Source of the DNA: Eudorina sp. 2006-703-Eu-15
Taxonomy: Eukaryota; Chlorophyta; Chlorophyceae; Chlamydomonadales; Volvocaceae
NCBI GenBank assembly: GCA_003117195.1
Contig: BDSI01000010.1
Span: forward strand, 544,788-608,787
DNA length: 64,000 nt
Reading direction: 5' to 3'
Shown here: positions 12,086 through 23,700 of the stretch, in pieces
Numbering within the stretch: the first letter of the stretch is position 1
Layout: each line of letters begins with the position of its first letter
Notes under the pieces: generated by a model
Seen by the model: only the letters and a program-made list of their open reading frames with translations
What the model was told of the DNA's origin: nothing
Database searches by the model: none
Program-made: the position numbers and the translations under genes

Positions 12086-13306
12086 TCCGGCTCCTGCTGC
12101 GTCATTGGTGGAAGTTCCTGACGGGTGGGGGGGAGCTCGTGAGGGGGAGCCAAGCAGCTCGCTTTGTGCGGCAGCGAGACAGGGAATGGTTCCGCAACGG
12201 AAGGGGCGGTGCAGGTAGTGCGTCAGGGCGGGGGCTTCATCGGGCCGTTTGTAGTGTGTACGGCACTGACCAGGACCATGCGGGGGAGCGATGCCGCCGG
12301 GCATTGAGTTCTTGAAGCTTGCAGGCGATTGAGAGACAGAGAGAGAGAAGCGGCGCCCCCGGCAACCAACCGTGTGCCTGTATGCACTTGGGGGAGGGCC
12401 CGCATCACCGTTGGTGATGTACGGCATCCAGATGCCAACACCGCGCACGTTCCCAAGGGCCTTGTTTAATTGCTGGTCAATGGTGGGGTCAAGGGTCAAG
12501 CGCATGTGTACCAACATGTATGAGAGGAGGCGGTGAATGCGGTGATGAGCAGCACAGGGAGGAGGTGCATGGCCCTGGGGACCTAGCTAGCGATGAAGAT
12601 GAAAACTGCCCAGCTAACGATTCGGGGTCTGCGGTTCTGGTGAGTAGGTAGGGATGGGCAGAGGATGCGCCGTCGTGTCAAGCAATGGGTCTTGCTACCT
12701 GATGCCCGCAACCCATCTGATCATCACCCCGCCACGTGAATACTCCCCGCCGAGCCATGATCCCCGCGACGCAGGATACCAGACCAGATGCAGTGCAGGT
12801 TGCTTTCATCTGTGCCGCACAGTAGAGTATGCCCTCCAGGTGGGCGGTGGAAGAGCGTTGAATTAGTCTTGTTACGGACGGGCGGAGTCGGTGCCGATGT
12901 GGCTCATCAAGTGTGAGGGTGCACAGCCCGGCGTGGAGGAACCCATCCATGAGCGGCAGTCGGTTGAGGTGGAGTGCCTGAATGGGCCCGCGATGCAGGG
13001 CTGTGCGCTTCCGTTTTTCCTTCCAGTTGTCAGGATCAGGTGAAGCAGAGGGACTGGGTTGTACTTATGACCAGCAAGGTCAACATGTATGTCAACCCAT
13101 GGATGCGCGTCACCACGAAGGATTGGACACAAGGTCACAGAGGCCGCAGACAACGGTTCCTCAGTCCACTGATTATGCAGCAGGCCACGCAGTGCTCTAC
13201 GTGGAGCCACTCGCACATGTTCACCCATCCATCCATCCATCCATCCGTACATGTGCAGCACCACCCATCATTTTTCATTTTAATCACCCATCGTCACCAT
13301 CATACA
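12086..13306. other. Intergenic; no gene supported
   Basis: Only short chance frames. 13227-13250 holds a (CATC)n microsatellite. Confidence 0.55.
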
Positions 13307-15156
13307 TCAGCATCCCCCGCCCAGACCCCCGCGGAGGCCCTGCATGCGCTGCGCCAGCTGCAGCGCGCGCGTCCCCCCGGGCACCGGCCGCAGCAGCAGG
13401 CCCCCGAAGCACCGCTGCAGCTTCTGGCGGGTGTGCTGGTGGGGCGGCTGCGTGACGTCATCGGGAACAGCCAGCTCCGTCAGCAGCTGGAGGTCCCGGG
13501 ATCGCGGCCGCGAGGGGAGGGTGGAGGGCGGCGGCATGCGGCAGAAGGGACCAGCAGGACCAGAGCGCCGGAGGTGAGTGTGGGCTCGATGGCGGGTGAC
13601 GACAGGTGAGGGGCGCGAGACGCGCAAGGCAGGGTTATCTCCAACAACACGCACAGGACGGTAACCGGACATCATATGCGGCGTCCCAACCCGCACACAC
13701 GCAGCCTGTATTATCACGACCTTTGGATCTAGTAAGATGTAAGAAAGCGTGATTGGGGGAAACACACACGCAACATGTTGTCCAATGCGCAGGTGAACAT
13801 GGTAAGCATGTTGGTGCTTGGTTTGTGTCGGGCGGGTTCCTTTTTTGAACACACACGCAACTGGTTGCAGGCGGGTAAGGGCTCCTGCATCCGGACGGAT
13901 CGAAGCGTGGTGCAGTTTGGCGCTGTGCATTTGGGCTCCAGACGTCCCAAGCCCGGCCGTGGACCCACACGTCGCGACACCCGGGCTGCCAGCTCCCTAT
14001 GGCCCAAAGGCACAGGCATACCGTACAGTACGACACGATACCACGAATATCGTACTGTGCCGAGCCGTACCTTGCGAATGCCGATCAGCAGCTGCCCCTG
14101 CTCCTCACTGAGGCCCTGCCAGCAACCCCCCGTGCCGCCCATCAGGCTGCCGCCGACGCCGCCGCTGAGCTCCTCCGCGCGCGCCGCCCGGGCGGACAGC
14201 CACAGCGCCGCGGCCTGGAGCGGCCGGCGAAGCGGGTACGCCAGGAGCACCTGCCGTTCGACGTTCGACATGCACCGCAGAGCGTTGCGCACGCCCGGAC
14301 GCTATCTGTCAGGTCAAGACACTACAGCTTCAAGCCTGCCACCTAGTAATGGCCGCAGCGAAAAAGGGACTTGACATTCATGGCGCCCGACACCCGTCCG
14401 TATCCATGGCGCCCGTGCAAGCAGCCGCGGCAGCTTCGTGAGGTCGCAGACCCGCCGCGTGGCTGTCGTTGGCGATTCTCGATGTCGTCCCTCTCTTCCC
14501 CCGCGCGCGTGTGCGTCAGGTTTGGTGGACTGCTGGGCGACAGCGCGACGCGGCTGCCAAACCTGTCACGACACCTGTCCCGACAACTGGCCCCCAGTAG
14601 TTTCCTTCAACCCACTCCAAACATCAAAGATCAAACCCCATGAAAGCTGCCCTGACAGTCGCTTCGCCTGTCTCCCACCTGGCTCCGAAACAGCATCAGC
14701 CCCTTGTTGGTCAGGTGCGGAGCCGCCAGCGGCGCCTCCCCGTGCGCCGCCGCGGCTCCCGCCAGCTGCCGCTCCGCCTCCACCCGCGCGCCCAGCGGCC
14801 CGCACCAGGCGACCCAGACCTGCGCATGTCACAACCATATGTACAAAGGCAACCTTCCTTGCGCACAAAATATGCAAAGCGTGCGCCCTAGGGCGGGCCG
14901 ACCGGTCCAATGGCCTTCCTGTTGCACTAAAATTGCAAAAAGCGTCCGGCCGACGCGATGCGCCACAACGACCCCCAATCGGACCGCACCGCGTACGTAC
15001 CTCCAGCCAGCGTCGGTAGACCGCCCACGCGCCCAGCAGCCGCTGCCACAGCCGCACCCCCTCCGCCACCACGCGGGGAAGCCCCCCTAAACCGGGCGAC
15101 AGGAGGTCCCCGTCCGTCGCGCTGCCACCCGGCCCCAGCTCCTCCTCCTGCTCGGC
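13307..15156 (-). CDS. Unrecognised multi-exon gene (3' part), possibly the end of the F-box-like gene upstream
   Basis: Four well-formed phase-0 exons: 15156-15001 (ends VRLWQRLLGAWAVYRRWLE), 14819-14679 (VWVAWCGPLGARVEAERQL to LMLFRSQ), 14250-14071 (VLLAYPLRRPLQAAALWLS to SEEQGQLLIGIRK) and terminal 13486-13307 (LLTELAVPDDVTQ, LQRCFGGLLL, RALQLAQRMQGL, stop TGA). Donors GTACGT, GTGGGA and GTACGG and acceptors GGCAG, GCGCAG and CCAG are typical. One exon may be missing between 14679 and 14250, and the 5' end is not seen. The product is rich in Leu, Ala and Arg and probably helical. The block LQAAALWLSARAARAEEL resembles AAAALWLAAHRAASEAA in the exon group at 17.7-18.1 kb, which suggests internal duplication or one long gene spanning both. 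I do not recognise the family; a bZIP or other regulatory protein is conceivable but unproven. Confidence 0.5.
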
Positions 15157-16307
15157 CTGCCGCAGGGGTGTGTGTCACACACCGGGTCATCCAGGTGCAC
15201 ACGATGGGAGGCGCGCGGCTCAGAGCCCAACACGCATTCGCAAGTTTGCACGTGCGGAACGTGTCCCTTCCAGTTGTAGGGGGATCCGCCGCGACATCCA
15301 CTGATACAGCATACAGGCATACACTTGTGGGCAAACGTGCCGGGCGGCGCTGGGGTTAAATTGAAAAAAATAAATAAACCGGCGCTGGGGTGTCGAGCAG
15401 TAGCTAGTGCGTGCTCAGGAGGACCGGGGCCGTCCAGGCGGCCACAGTTGCGCGGCATTACACCCGCCGCAGAACAGGCTACGTTTGCTGTCGGCCTCCG
15501 ACAGGTGAAGGCTTACTCGATTCCGCAATGGCGTTGGCGTGTTTTCACGTGTGTACGGTTCGATGACAGACTTCAAATGTTTCCTAAGTCCCAAGGAAAC
15601 TGACCACAAAAGATACGCCTCCCCTAACAACAAGTCGTGTCTTAAACAATGCCGTCGCCCATTTATCAGCGCTGGCAATAACACGCAATAACCTGTAGCA
15701 GGTAAGGCGTTGATGGTAGGGGTTGGTGAGATGAGGCGCCTACGACCCGTTGGAACACCCGGTCGGGGTACGGGTCCACCTTGTAACGTTGTAATGGTTA
15801 GATAAGGTAAGGCGGATCATTACCCGCAGACTCCATCGTGCCTTACCTGGTAATGGTGCACATTCATTTGAAACTGTGCATCAAATGGTGATTGCATTTG
15901 TTCTGCCTGCCTTTTTGCCCTAACCTACGGGTATGGGTTGTCATAAAAACTAGAGACAGCCCATTAACTTGAACTTTCTTGGCTGTTGCCTGCCTAAAAA
16001 CCTGCCCTACGCTACGCCCAAGCTGCTGCCCAGATGCCATAACCTGGCAAGGACCCGGTGAAATGACAACACGGCCTATCCATCCCTTTCGTACGGCAGT
16101 GCGCATAGGTACGACACAGAAGGTTAGCATGTTTTGATGATAACTACAACCAATGTGATTACAAACTATATTATATATCCTCTTGCAACTACATCTTGGA
16201 AGAACAAAGCCAGGAAGCGACTCTGTTCCTCTCATGTGCTTTGAGGAGAGTGCGAGTACGACACATACTCCCGCTATATATTGCATAGAACGCATGTTAT
16301 TTACAAC
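15157..16307. other. No exon supported; short repeat end
   Basis: 15757-15795 (CACCCGGTCGGGGTACGGG, then TCCACCTTGTAACG) recurs at 24087-24120. It is a second TGTAA-bearing repeat end. Nothing else is recognised. Confidence 0.45.
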
Positions 16308-16398
16308 GGGGTCGTAGCTCAAATGGTAGAGCGCCCGCTTAGCAAGCGCCCGCGCACCAATATGCGGGAGGTAGGGGGATCGATGCCCTCCGACTCCA
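16308..16398 (+). tRNA. tRNA-Ala (anticodon AGC) with an 18-nt intron
   Basis: Acceptor stem GGGGTCG (16308-16314) pairs with CGACTCC (16391-16397, one G-U), discriminator A16398. D arm GCTC-AAATGGTA-GAGC. Anticodon stem CCCGC with GCGGG, loop TTAGCA/T, anticodon AGC at 16341-16343. T arm GGGGG-ATCGATG-CCCTC. The extra 18 nt at 16345-16362 sit between A37 and T38, the canonical nuclear tRNA intron position, leaving a 73-nt mature tRNA. Anticodon AGC with A34 (to be inosine) and the A and B boxes fit tRNA-Ala. A TTTT run at 16404-16407 follows immediately as RNA polymerase III terminator. Confidence 0.92.
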
Positions 16399-16487
16399 AC
16401 AAATTTTGTACAGATAGACTTCGTCCCAACAAATTTTGTACAGATACTTCGTCCCAACAAATTTTGTACAGATAGACTTCGTCCCAA
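16399..16487 (+). repeat. Three tandem copies of a ~31-bp unit containing TTTT
   Basis: The unit CAACAAATTTTGTACAGATA plus GACTTCGTCC occurs three times directly after the tRNA; the middle copy lacks two bases. Each copy has a TTTT run, so the tRNA is followed by three potential RNA polymerase III terminators. Confidence 0.85.
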
Positions 16488-16619
16488 TGATTCCTATTAA
16501 GTCAGCTCTTATGGTTTTGATCTTCGGGTTGGCGCGAGGCGGTAGTGGCACAGAATGAGGCAAGGCTGGGGGTGATGAGACGACCACGAACAGCCTTTTC
16601 CCGCCCTCTCCCAACTCAC

Positions 16620-19600
16620 CACCACCACCACCTCCCGCATCTCCGGCTCGTCCAGCTCCCCCTGATCCACATCACCCTCGTCATCGAGCCCACAAGCCAT
16701 CGCGTCGCGCTCGCCATCACCGCCGTCGCCTCCGCCGCCCCTCGCCGCGGCCGCCGCCGCTGGTGGCCCCCTCGCGGCCCCCAGCGCCAGCGCCCCCCGG
16801 GTGTCACCCCGCCGCAGCAGCTCCGCGAACTGGTCCGCATAGCTCCCACCGCCGTACACCACCTCGCCGCGAAACACCACCTGCTGGCCTCGTGGTCCTA
16901 TGCCGCCGCCGCCGTACGCACCGGTGCCACTCGCGCCCAACGCTGACCCTTGCCGTCCACGCTTCGATGGCCTGGAGGCTGGCCCCGAGGCGGACGGCAG
17001 GGATGGCCCAGTCGCCGTTGGGGCAGCTGACAACGGAGCCGCCTCCGCGGCGTCGACAGGAACAGCGGCGGCGTCGGCGGCAGTGCGGCGCGCCGCTTCC
17101 GCCGCCTCCGCGGCCAGCTGGTCCCGTATTCTGTCGCACCGGGAGGTCATGACGGCGGCGACGCCCTCGTACAGGGGCAGCCACAGGGCGCCGCTGGAGC
17201 TGCATAGCTTGCCAACCATCTGCTGTACTCGTACGGCATTGAAGCGCTCGTCCACCTGCGGTGCCGGTAACATCATATGGGGCCGTCCACACGTTCACGG
17301 ACCGGCTGTTGGCCACCAGGCCGTGCTGCCTGTTATTTGTAATACGGTAACTCTAAACCTATGCCATACCGTAACGATTCAGAGCAGGTACCGTGCTTGA
17401 TGTTGAACCTCCCGCCTTACTTCTGTTTCCAGCGCATCTCAGCTAGATGCCCATACCCGTGCGGGGCCATGGATTTCGGCGTCGCCGTAGCCCGACAGCT
17501 CGCGGCTGCACCGCTCCAACCGCCGGACGCGTCAGGCAGTATCCTTCCGAGTCCAGCGCTCTGAGAACAACATCCTGTCCTCAAACCCCAATGGAGCCAC
17601 TGAGCCGCGAATTGCGACGGAACAGCTCAGGGGTAAGAAGGTACGACCCGTCAGAGAGGACCGTCCTTACCTGCAGCGCCGTACGGCTCCTGCCACAAGA
17701 CTCCCAAAGCTGATCCACATGCGTTATCCGACCCCGCTTGCTGCCGCTGCCGGGACCTCCACCGCCAGCCGCCTCCCCGATCGGGCCAGCGCCAGAGCCT
17801 CGACCTGCCCCACCGCCGCCGCTGTCGTACATCTGGTGGTCCGCCGCGGCGTCGGGCATCGGCCGGTCGCCGCTGCCCGACGTCTTGGCCTCCCCTCCCT
17901 CGACGCGAGTTTGCTGCGCTGCAGGGACCCCGCAGGGGCTCGCCTCCGAGAGCTCAGTGGGGATCCCATGTAGGGTGGGGGTCCCATGTGGGGCTCGACT
18001 CCCAGACCCCGCCGGTGACAGCTCCTTCGGCGGCTGGTATCCCCCCGCCGCTTCGGACGCGGCCCGGTGCGCGGCCAGCCACAGCGCAGCCGCTGCCTGG
18101 CGGGGGGGGGGGTGAGGAGCCAGCAGGCCAACGGGTGGCGGCGGGTTGACGAGGGGGCGCCGCGCTGCGTCAGGGCAGGACAAATGAACAACAGATCAAC
18201 TGCCACCGCACGCAGCCCGTTTCCGGCCGCATTCTGATTTGTCTAATCCGGCTGCTTCGCCGTGTCCGCGTCCTCAAGCACCGGGGCACTGTCCCCTTCA
18301 ACCTTTCAAACGGTCATGTTCAGAAGATCGTTTTGTGAGGTGCGCCCGCAGCATGTGTCGAAGCCCTCCCTGGTCCGCCCTGCCGGGTCCTCGCAGCTCC
18401 CACTCGCCTCCCGAGGGTCGCTCACCCACCTCCACCACGTACTCGAAGCCCTTCCTCAGCACCATGAAACGAACCGCCACCTGCCGCCGGCGGTCAGCAA
18501 CAGCGGCAACAGCAGGGGGCCAGACCGTTGCGCGCGCGCTTTCTGCCGAGCCGGGTCATGTCTTGTCAGTGCGGGCAGGGCGCGGGCGCCGCAACCCCCG
18601 GCCCGTGGTTTGCAACTCAGCCTGCCTGCTCTGACGCAAGCACCCAGCAGCCCAGCACGTTACAGCCACCAAGCGCTGTCACTTCAGGCGCCACCTAGCT
18701 GACACCCGGTCCATGGTTCGGTGTGCGCGGTTTGCTCCGTTGCAGATTTGTTACTAACCCCCTTCAGGTCAACCCCCTGCGTCGCCGTCGCCCTGACCTG
18801 GGTCAGCGCGCACGTGGTCTTGTACGACAGCATCCGGCTGCCCGGGTGGTCGCAGCCCGGCGGCGGCCGCAGCACCGGTCGCCCCGCGTGTGGGGCCCGG
18901 TGCCAGGTGCCTCCCGCCAGGTGGATGGAGTCCAGCTCAAACCACAGCTCGTTGCTGCGTGCGGGGGGCACCCGCAGTTGCAGTTGCACCCACCATCGAC
19001 AGCAGCAGCAGCAAGGTGTGCACCCCCACGTGTAACGCCGACAGGACAGCGGGGCCAAGCCATGGACACGATTCGCCGTCGTGTGGCGGCGCCCATTCGA
19101 AGCGCGGGAGGTCGCAGATCGCGGCCGGGGCACAAGCGGGGTCCAGCGGCGGTCGCGGAGTAGGGGCAAGCAGATGGAGCGGCGGGGGAGGAAGGGCTGT
19201 ATGTCACCTTGCTTTGGAGAACAAATGAGCGAGGCGCTCACGCGGCAGGCAGAGGCGGGCAGGCACGCGCGTTCGTGCCACCAGTGATTGTCTTGCTCAG
19301 GTTGCTACCATGAACGGTGCGTTAGCTCGGGCCGCGAATGTGCGGATCCACACTAGTCCAGGGGAGACGGAAGTGCTGACTGCTGAGCGGGAGCACGGTT
19401 GCGCGGTGGTTGCCAGCTCGGCGCTCGGCCGTATGACCGCCGCTCGCGTGCCCGCCCGCCCACTGGTGCCGCCCGTCCACTGAGCTGCCCGCAGCTGCGG
19501 ACGCTGCGCGGCCTTCCCCGGTTCCCTCCGCCCGACGCCTCTGCCTCCTCGACACACCTGAGCGTAACCACGCTGAGCCAGTGCTTGCACACCAGCGCCG

Positions 19601-20250
19601 CGCGCAGGCAGTCCCCCACGTCCCGCAGCCCGCTCAGCACCAGCAAGAGCACCTGTAGACCAGGAGGGGTCGAAACAGATACGAACGAAGTAGGGTCGCA
19701 AAAGGCGAAAAAACAAGAGTGATGTTTCAACCTGAGTCGCCACAGCTTCGCGATGTCACGGGAGCCACGCTGGGCCGGGCATGGCGGGATCAGATGGCGA
19801 TCTGGCGCTGGCGATCTGGGTCGCGGAGGAAGTGGACCGCAACTGAGTTGTACGGGAGCTGGCCGCTGCGGAGTGCGTACCTCCGCCGGAATGGAGTCGC
19901 CCCTGACCGTGCCCACCGCCGGCTTGGGTCCTGATGCGAGCTGGGGAGGCGGTCGCGCCACCGTGGGGTGGGGTGAGCTGATGGGCGCGACGGCTGCATG
20001 GGCGTGGCTGGAGGGGCCACGCTCGCAGTCGACCAGTTCGCGGAGATGGGTGCTGCTTGAGCTTGATGGCTGGCCACCCGCATCCGCGTGCACTGGAGAT
20101 CGCTGCTGCACTGAAAATGTGCCGTCCTCTGCGTCGGTCGCCCCGGGCGGACCGGTGCACGGTCGCTGGTCAACGCCATCTACGACATCACGCTCGTCGG
20201 CAATGGCGCACGCCTCCTCTTCCGCTTCAAGCTCCTGAACGCGCGTCAAG
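16620..20250 (-). CDS. Multi-exon gene with an F-box-like exon; rest unrecognised
   Basis: Best exons: about 20245 to 20000 (acidic, VQELEAEEEACAIADERDV), about 19650-19560 (VLLLVLSGLRDVGDCLRAAL then VCKHWLSVV, the helix-turn-helix pattern of an F-box), 18954-18798 (NELWFELDSIHLAGGTW to MLSYKTTCALTQ), 18480-18430 (VAVRFMVLRKGFEYVVE, exactly 17 codons), 18096-17671 (AAAALWLAAHRAASEAA to ITHVDQLWESCGRSRTALQ) and 17255-16620 (VDERFNAVRVQQMVGKLC to an acidic end EPEMREV). The last three are phase 0 with good sites. F-box proteins recruit substrates to SCF ubiquitin ligases; only the F-box-like block supports that. Joins between 19560 and 18954 are unresolved, and a further exon may lie near 17560-17465. 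The gene may continue into the exon group at 15156-13307, with the tRNA then lying in an intron on the opposite strand. Confidence 0.45.
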
Positions 20251-23200
20251 ATGTTCAGTTCTCATAATCATAATTTCTCATCATCGGTCATATGCCTAAA
20301 AGTGACTGTCCAAAAGGGAGGAACGGAGCTCTACCACAGAATAACGGCTCATGATCACAATTTTATTTTATCCACTCACTGCGAGGTCCGCGGCCCAATC
20401 AGCCTCCTGGCTGGCTCCGGCATTGTTGTTTACTCCGTTTCCTATGGCCTGCGTACCTGTTTCCTCGTTCTGGTTGTTGGTTACACGAACTGTCCATTGC
20501 GGAAACTCAAACGTTAAAGACATATCTTTCTCGACTGTGAGTTACAGCTCGCAAGAGCTGGCCAACCGTGCAAATGCAGAACCCTAATCAGAGGCTTCCC
20601 CAGTTTCGGAGTCACCGTTTTCCATATACAGCGCTCACTGACATACAGTAATCTCATATCACTTCCATCTGTGGTGTTGCGGTGTCGTGTCTTGTGTGCA
20701 ACCGAGCAACCGTTATTGGTTGGCCCAGGTTTGTCCACGCTCCACGGCAGCATATCAATTTATCCATGAGTCTTGCAGAGCGTCGTGATTTGGTAGAAAC
20801 GCGATAGAACGATTTGATCTTGCCGCTACGGGCCTTGTCCACAGCCTTCGCCGATTGCATCAGCTTGGGTTGCGATGATTCGGTTCCGCTGCGTCTCAAC
20901 GGGGACCAGCGGATGCAGCCCATGCCTCCGACCGTGCCTCATCAGGGACGTCCAAATTAACTGATGATTCTAACTGTTCACCCCTACTTTCGGCCCTTGA
21001 TGACTCATGGCCCGACTTCTCTCCTTTCCTTTCCCCCATGCCACGCACCGGCTTTACAACTCTATAACTTTGGCAAGCCGCGCCATCCATTTGCATGTGC
21101 CGTACTAATTACAGCAGGCCGTGTTGGATCATTCACCGTACCTAAGCCGCCTGACAGCAATCATACCGGGGAAACCACCATCGCTTAGGGGCACCGGCAC
21201 ACTTACGGGCACTCCCAGCTCTTCTCAGGGAAAAGCCTCGCAGCGGCCTGGCCTCGGCCCGACGCAGGTGGAATGGGCACCCCGCAGGTCCTCCTTCTCT
21301 GCCAGGCCGCTCCTCGCGCCGCCAATCAGCGTCCGTTGGTTCTCGACATACCACGCGACATCCCCATCCCACGCCCATCAAGCCAACCGTGATGGCCGCC
21401 GATGGCAGAAAATTAGAAAAATAAAGAGTGCACGCGTGCGGCATTTATTGATGGGTCACTGATCGGGTCATATACCGCATATACACACAGAGATACGCAG
21501 GCGGAACACACCGAGATAGATACACACGCATACCATGTCCACCAACACGGCCGGGTCGGGCGGACGAGATAGATACACACGCATACCATGTCCACCAACA
21601 CGGCCGGGTCGGGCGGACATTCGCAGAGACACGTGAGCGCGCGGGTTGGGCCACGCATTTTGTGATGACTCGCGAAGCTGCACTCGGGTCCGTTGGCCCC
21701 ATGCAGAAAAACTCGCGAAGGGTATGTTATGCGGCGATGCCGCGGCCGTACGATGCCATCGTTTCTCTGCCATTGACCCCCTTCAGACTTGAGCGATTTC
21801 CCCTTCATTCCAACCCAGACCGGAGCTCAAAGACCTCGGCGTACCGAGAGGTCGTCGACGATGTCTTCGCGCGTCACCACACAGTCACAGGGCTAAAACC
21901 TTAGGCCAAACCCCTAAAACCACACGTTTGATGCAGACTGACATACACTCCTTCGTCGACACCTACCAGCAGTAAAGTGCAGGACATCCCTCCCCCCAGA
22001 GATCCCTTACTTGCCTTCGCGCCGCTTCATTTCAGGGTTCCAGCATCTTGGAATCATGCACAAAAAGCACGCACGTATGTTAGTAGCCCAGCAACCCAAA
22101 ACTGTGGTTAGCATTACTTCGTTGGGGGGTTGGGTGATTGGGCCATTGGGCGCCGGCAACGAAGCAGCGCCACTCGGCGGAGTCAGCAGCCGGCCCGCCT
22201 TGTCCAAGAGTGCGTATGAAACGAGGACATGCCGGACGATGCCAGACGATGGATGCGGAGTCGCATGCCGCAGCGACAGAGTGCACCCTGCAGAGATAGC
22301 AAGCCCACAGTTCGAAGCGCCCCCGCCCCGAAGCAGCACTGGGTACACGCGGCAGGTAGGCACGACGTCGGTACAGCCAGCCTGGCGCAAAATAATCAAG
22401 CAAGATGCGATCGTGTGCGAGGAGAATGTGTCAGTTGTGTCCGGAAAGCCATGAATGACACCCGCCTCCGAGTGAGACACAAAATCATTCCTTGCTCGCT
22501 TGCTGCACCTGCAGAACACTCTACGAGCCCCGCCCCGCAACGTTCCCGCCTACACGCTTCGCAGCCAGGTCACGCAGCCCTAGCCTGGCTGCCCAAGCTT
22601 CTCCAAACCAGGCAGCGTAAGAAACCAGCATGCGTCATGGGAGACCTGAGCTGCTGCCACGATTTTCTGACCTAATGCCCACCACCACAAATTCGTCCTG
22701 ACTTGCAGGTCACGCGTGAACGTGGCGGGCCCAAACGCGCAGACGCCCGGGCACAAAGCGGCAGACGCCCGGGCACAAAGCGGCAGACGCCCTTCTCAGG
22801 CGCTCCGTGGTGGACGTCACCCATCACCTGTAGCTTCCGGTGCGCCGAACGCCCGCAGGATCGCAGCTCACAAGTTGAGCACGACCCGCCCATCATGCAA
22901 ATCATCACCAGGGCAGCGGAGCCGGCAAAACAAGCACGGTGCGGGTGCGCCGCAGGCCGTCACAATCGTACACCGCGCCTGCGCTGTGCGGATGGGATAC
23001 AGAAACGCAAAAACACGGCGCCACTGCACCGCTTCACACCTGCGCAACAAAAGTCCGAAGAGAACCACACAGCTCGCACACGCTGCACCAATCACGGATG
23101 GGCTCATCTCGGACTGGCAGCGCAGCCAACGCCTGAAATTCTGAGGACCGAGTCCGATCCGACCCAGACGAAAACCCGCCGACCCAGACAAAAACCCGCC

Positions 23201-23509
23201 GACCCACCCAACCCACCGAGCCAGACAGCAGCTCACCAACCCAGACACCCCCGGACGCGCCCTACGCTCACCCGGTGCCTCCTGGTTCGCTTGTCACAAT
23301 GCTCCCTGTTTGGGTTCGCTTATTCCATCCTGGCATTTTATCCGACGGGTCGCCCGGTCTCAGCCGCGGCGGCCCTGTACACGCGGCTGGAATCACCACG
23401 CGCGGCCCCCCTGCAGCGCGTCCCTTCCTGCCTCCCTGCGCCTCTTGCGCGCTCCTGCGCCTCCTGCGCCGACCGCAGCAAGAAATATCTTAACGGGGCT
23501 GCAAGCTGC
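20251..23509. other. Intergenic, no gene supported; short tandem duplications
   Basis: 21514-21619 is a 53-bp unit in two identical tandem copies. 22738-22790 has a 22-bp unit repeated about 2.5 times, and 23157-23200 a 20-bp unit repeated twice. Longer frames here have no conserved motif and no convincing splice sites. Confidence 0.5.
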
Positions 23510-23514
23510 TTACA
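23510..23514 (-). terminator. TGTAA poly(A) signal of the HET/SH3_15 gene
   Basis: TGTAA on the minus strand 43 nt past the TGA stop at 23557. It is the standard volvocine poly(A) signal, at a plausible distance. Confidence 0.5.
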
Positions 23515-23556
23515 CAACCAACTGACGTCAGTCCTGCCACGCACCTCGCTCGGTCG

Positions 23557-23700
23557 TCACTGCGTCGTGGCGCCGCAGCAGCTCCAGTGCGGCGACTTGA
23601 TGATGGTGGCGCCGTGCGCACAGAGCGGCCCCTCCGTCATGGAAGCGGTGGAGCACCAGTACTTGGTCTCCGGCCCGCGCCACACGCCCGCGTGTTTGCC
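23557..23700 (-). other. Cys/His-rich C-terminal tail of the large gene
   Basis: After the last SH3_15 repeat the terminal exon encodes GCTGGKHAGVWRGPETKYWC, then PLCAHGATIIKSPHWSCCGA and TTQ-stop. Spaced Cys and His residues (C, C, C.H, H..CC) suggest a small metal-binding knuckle. No family is recognised. Confidence 0.5.

Noticed and set aside
15864..16487. 207-codon minus-strand frame with KFVGTKSICT repeats
   Set aside because: Runs through the tRNA and its 31-bp trailer repeat; the repeated peptide is only the translated repeat.
18798..18954. Phloem-protein-2-like lectin domain after the F-box-like exon (MLSYKTT resembling LSPxT)
   Set aside because: Only a few residues match and the Trp-rich core of the family is not seen.
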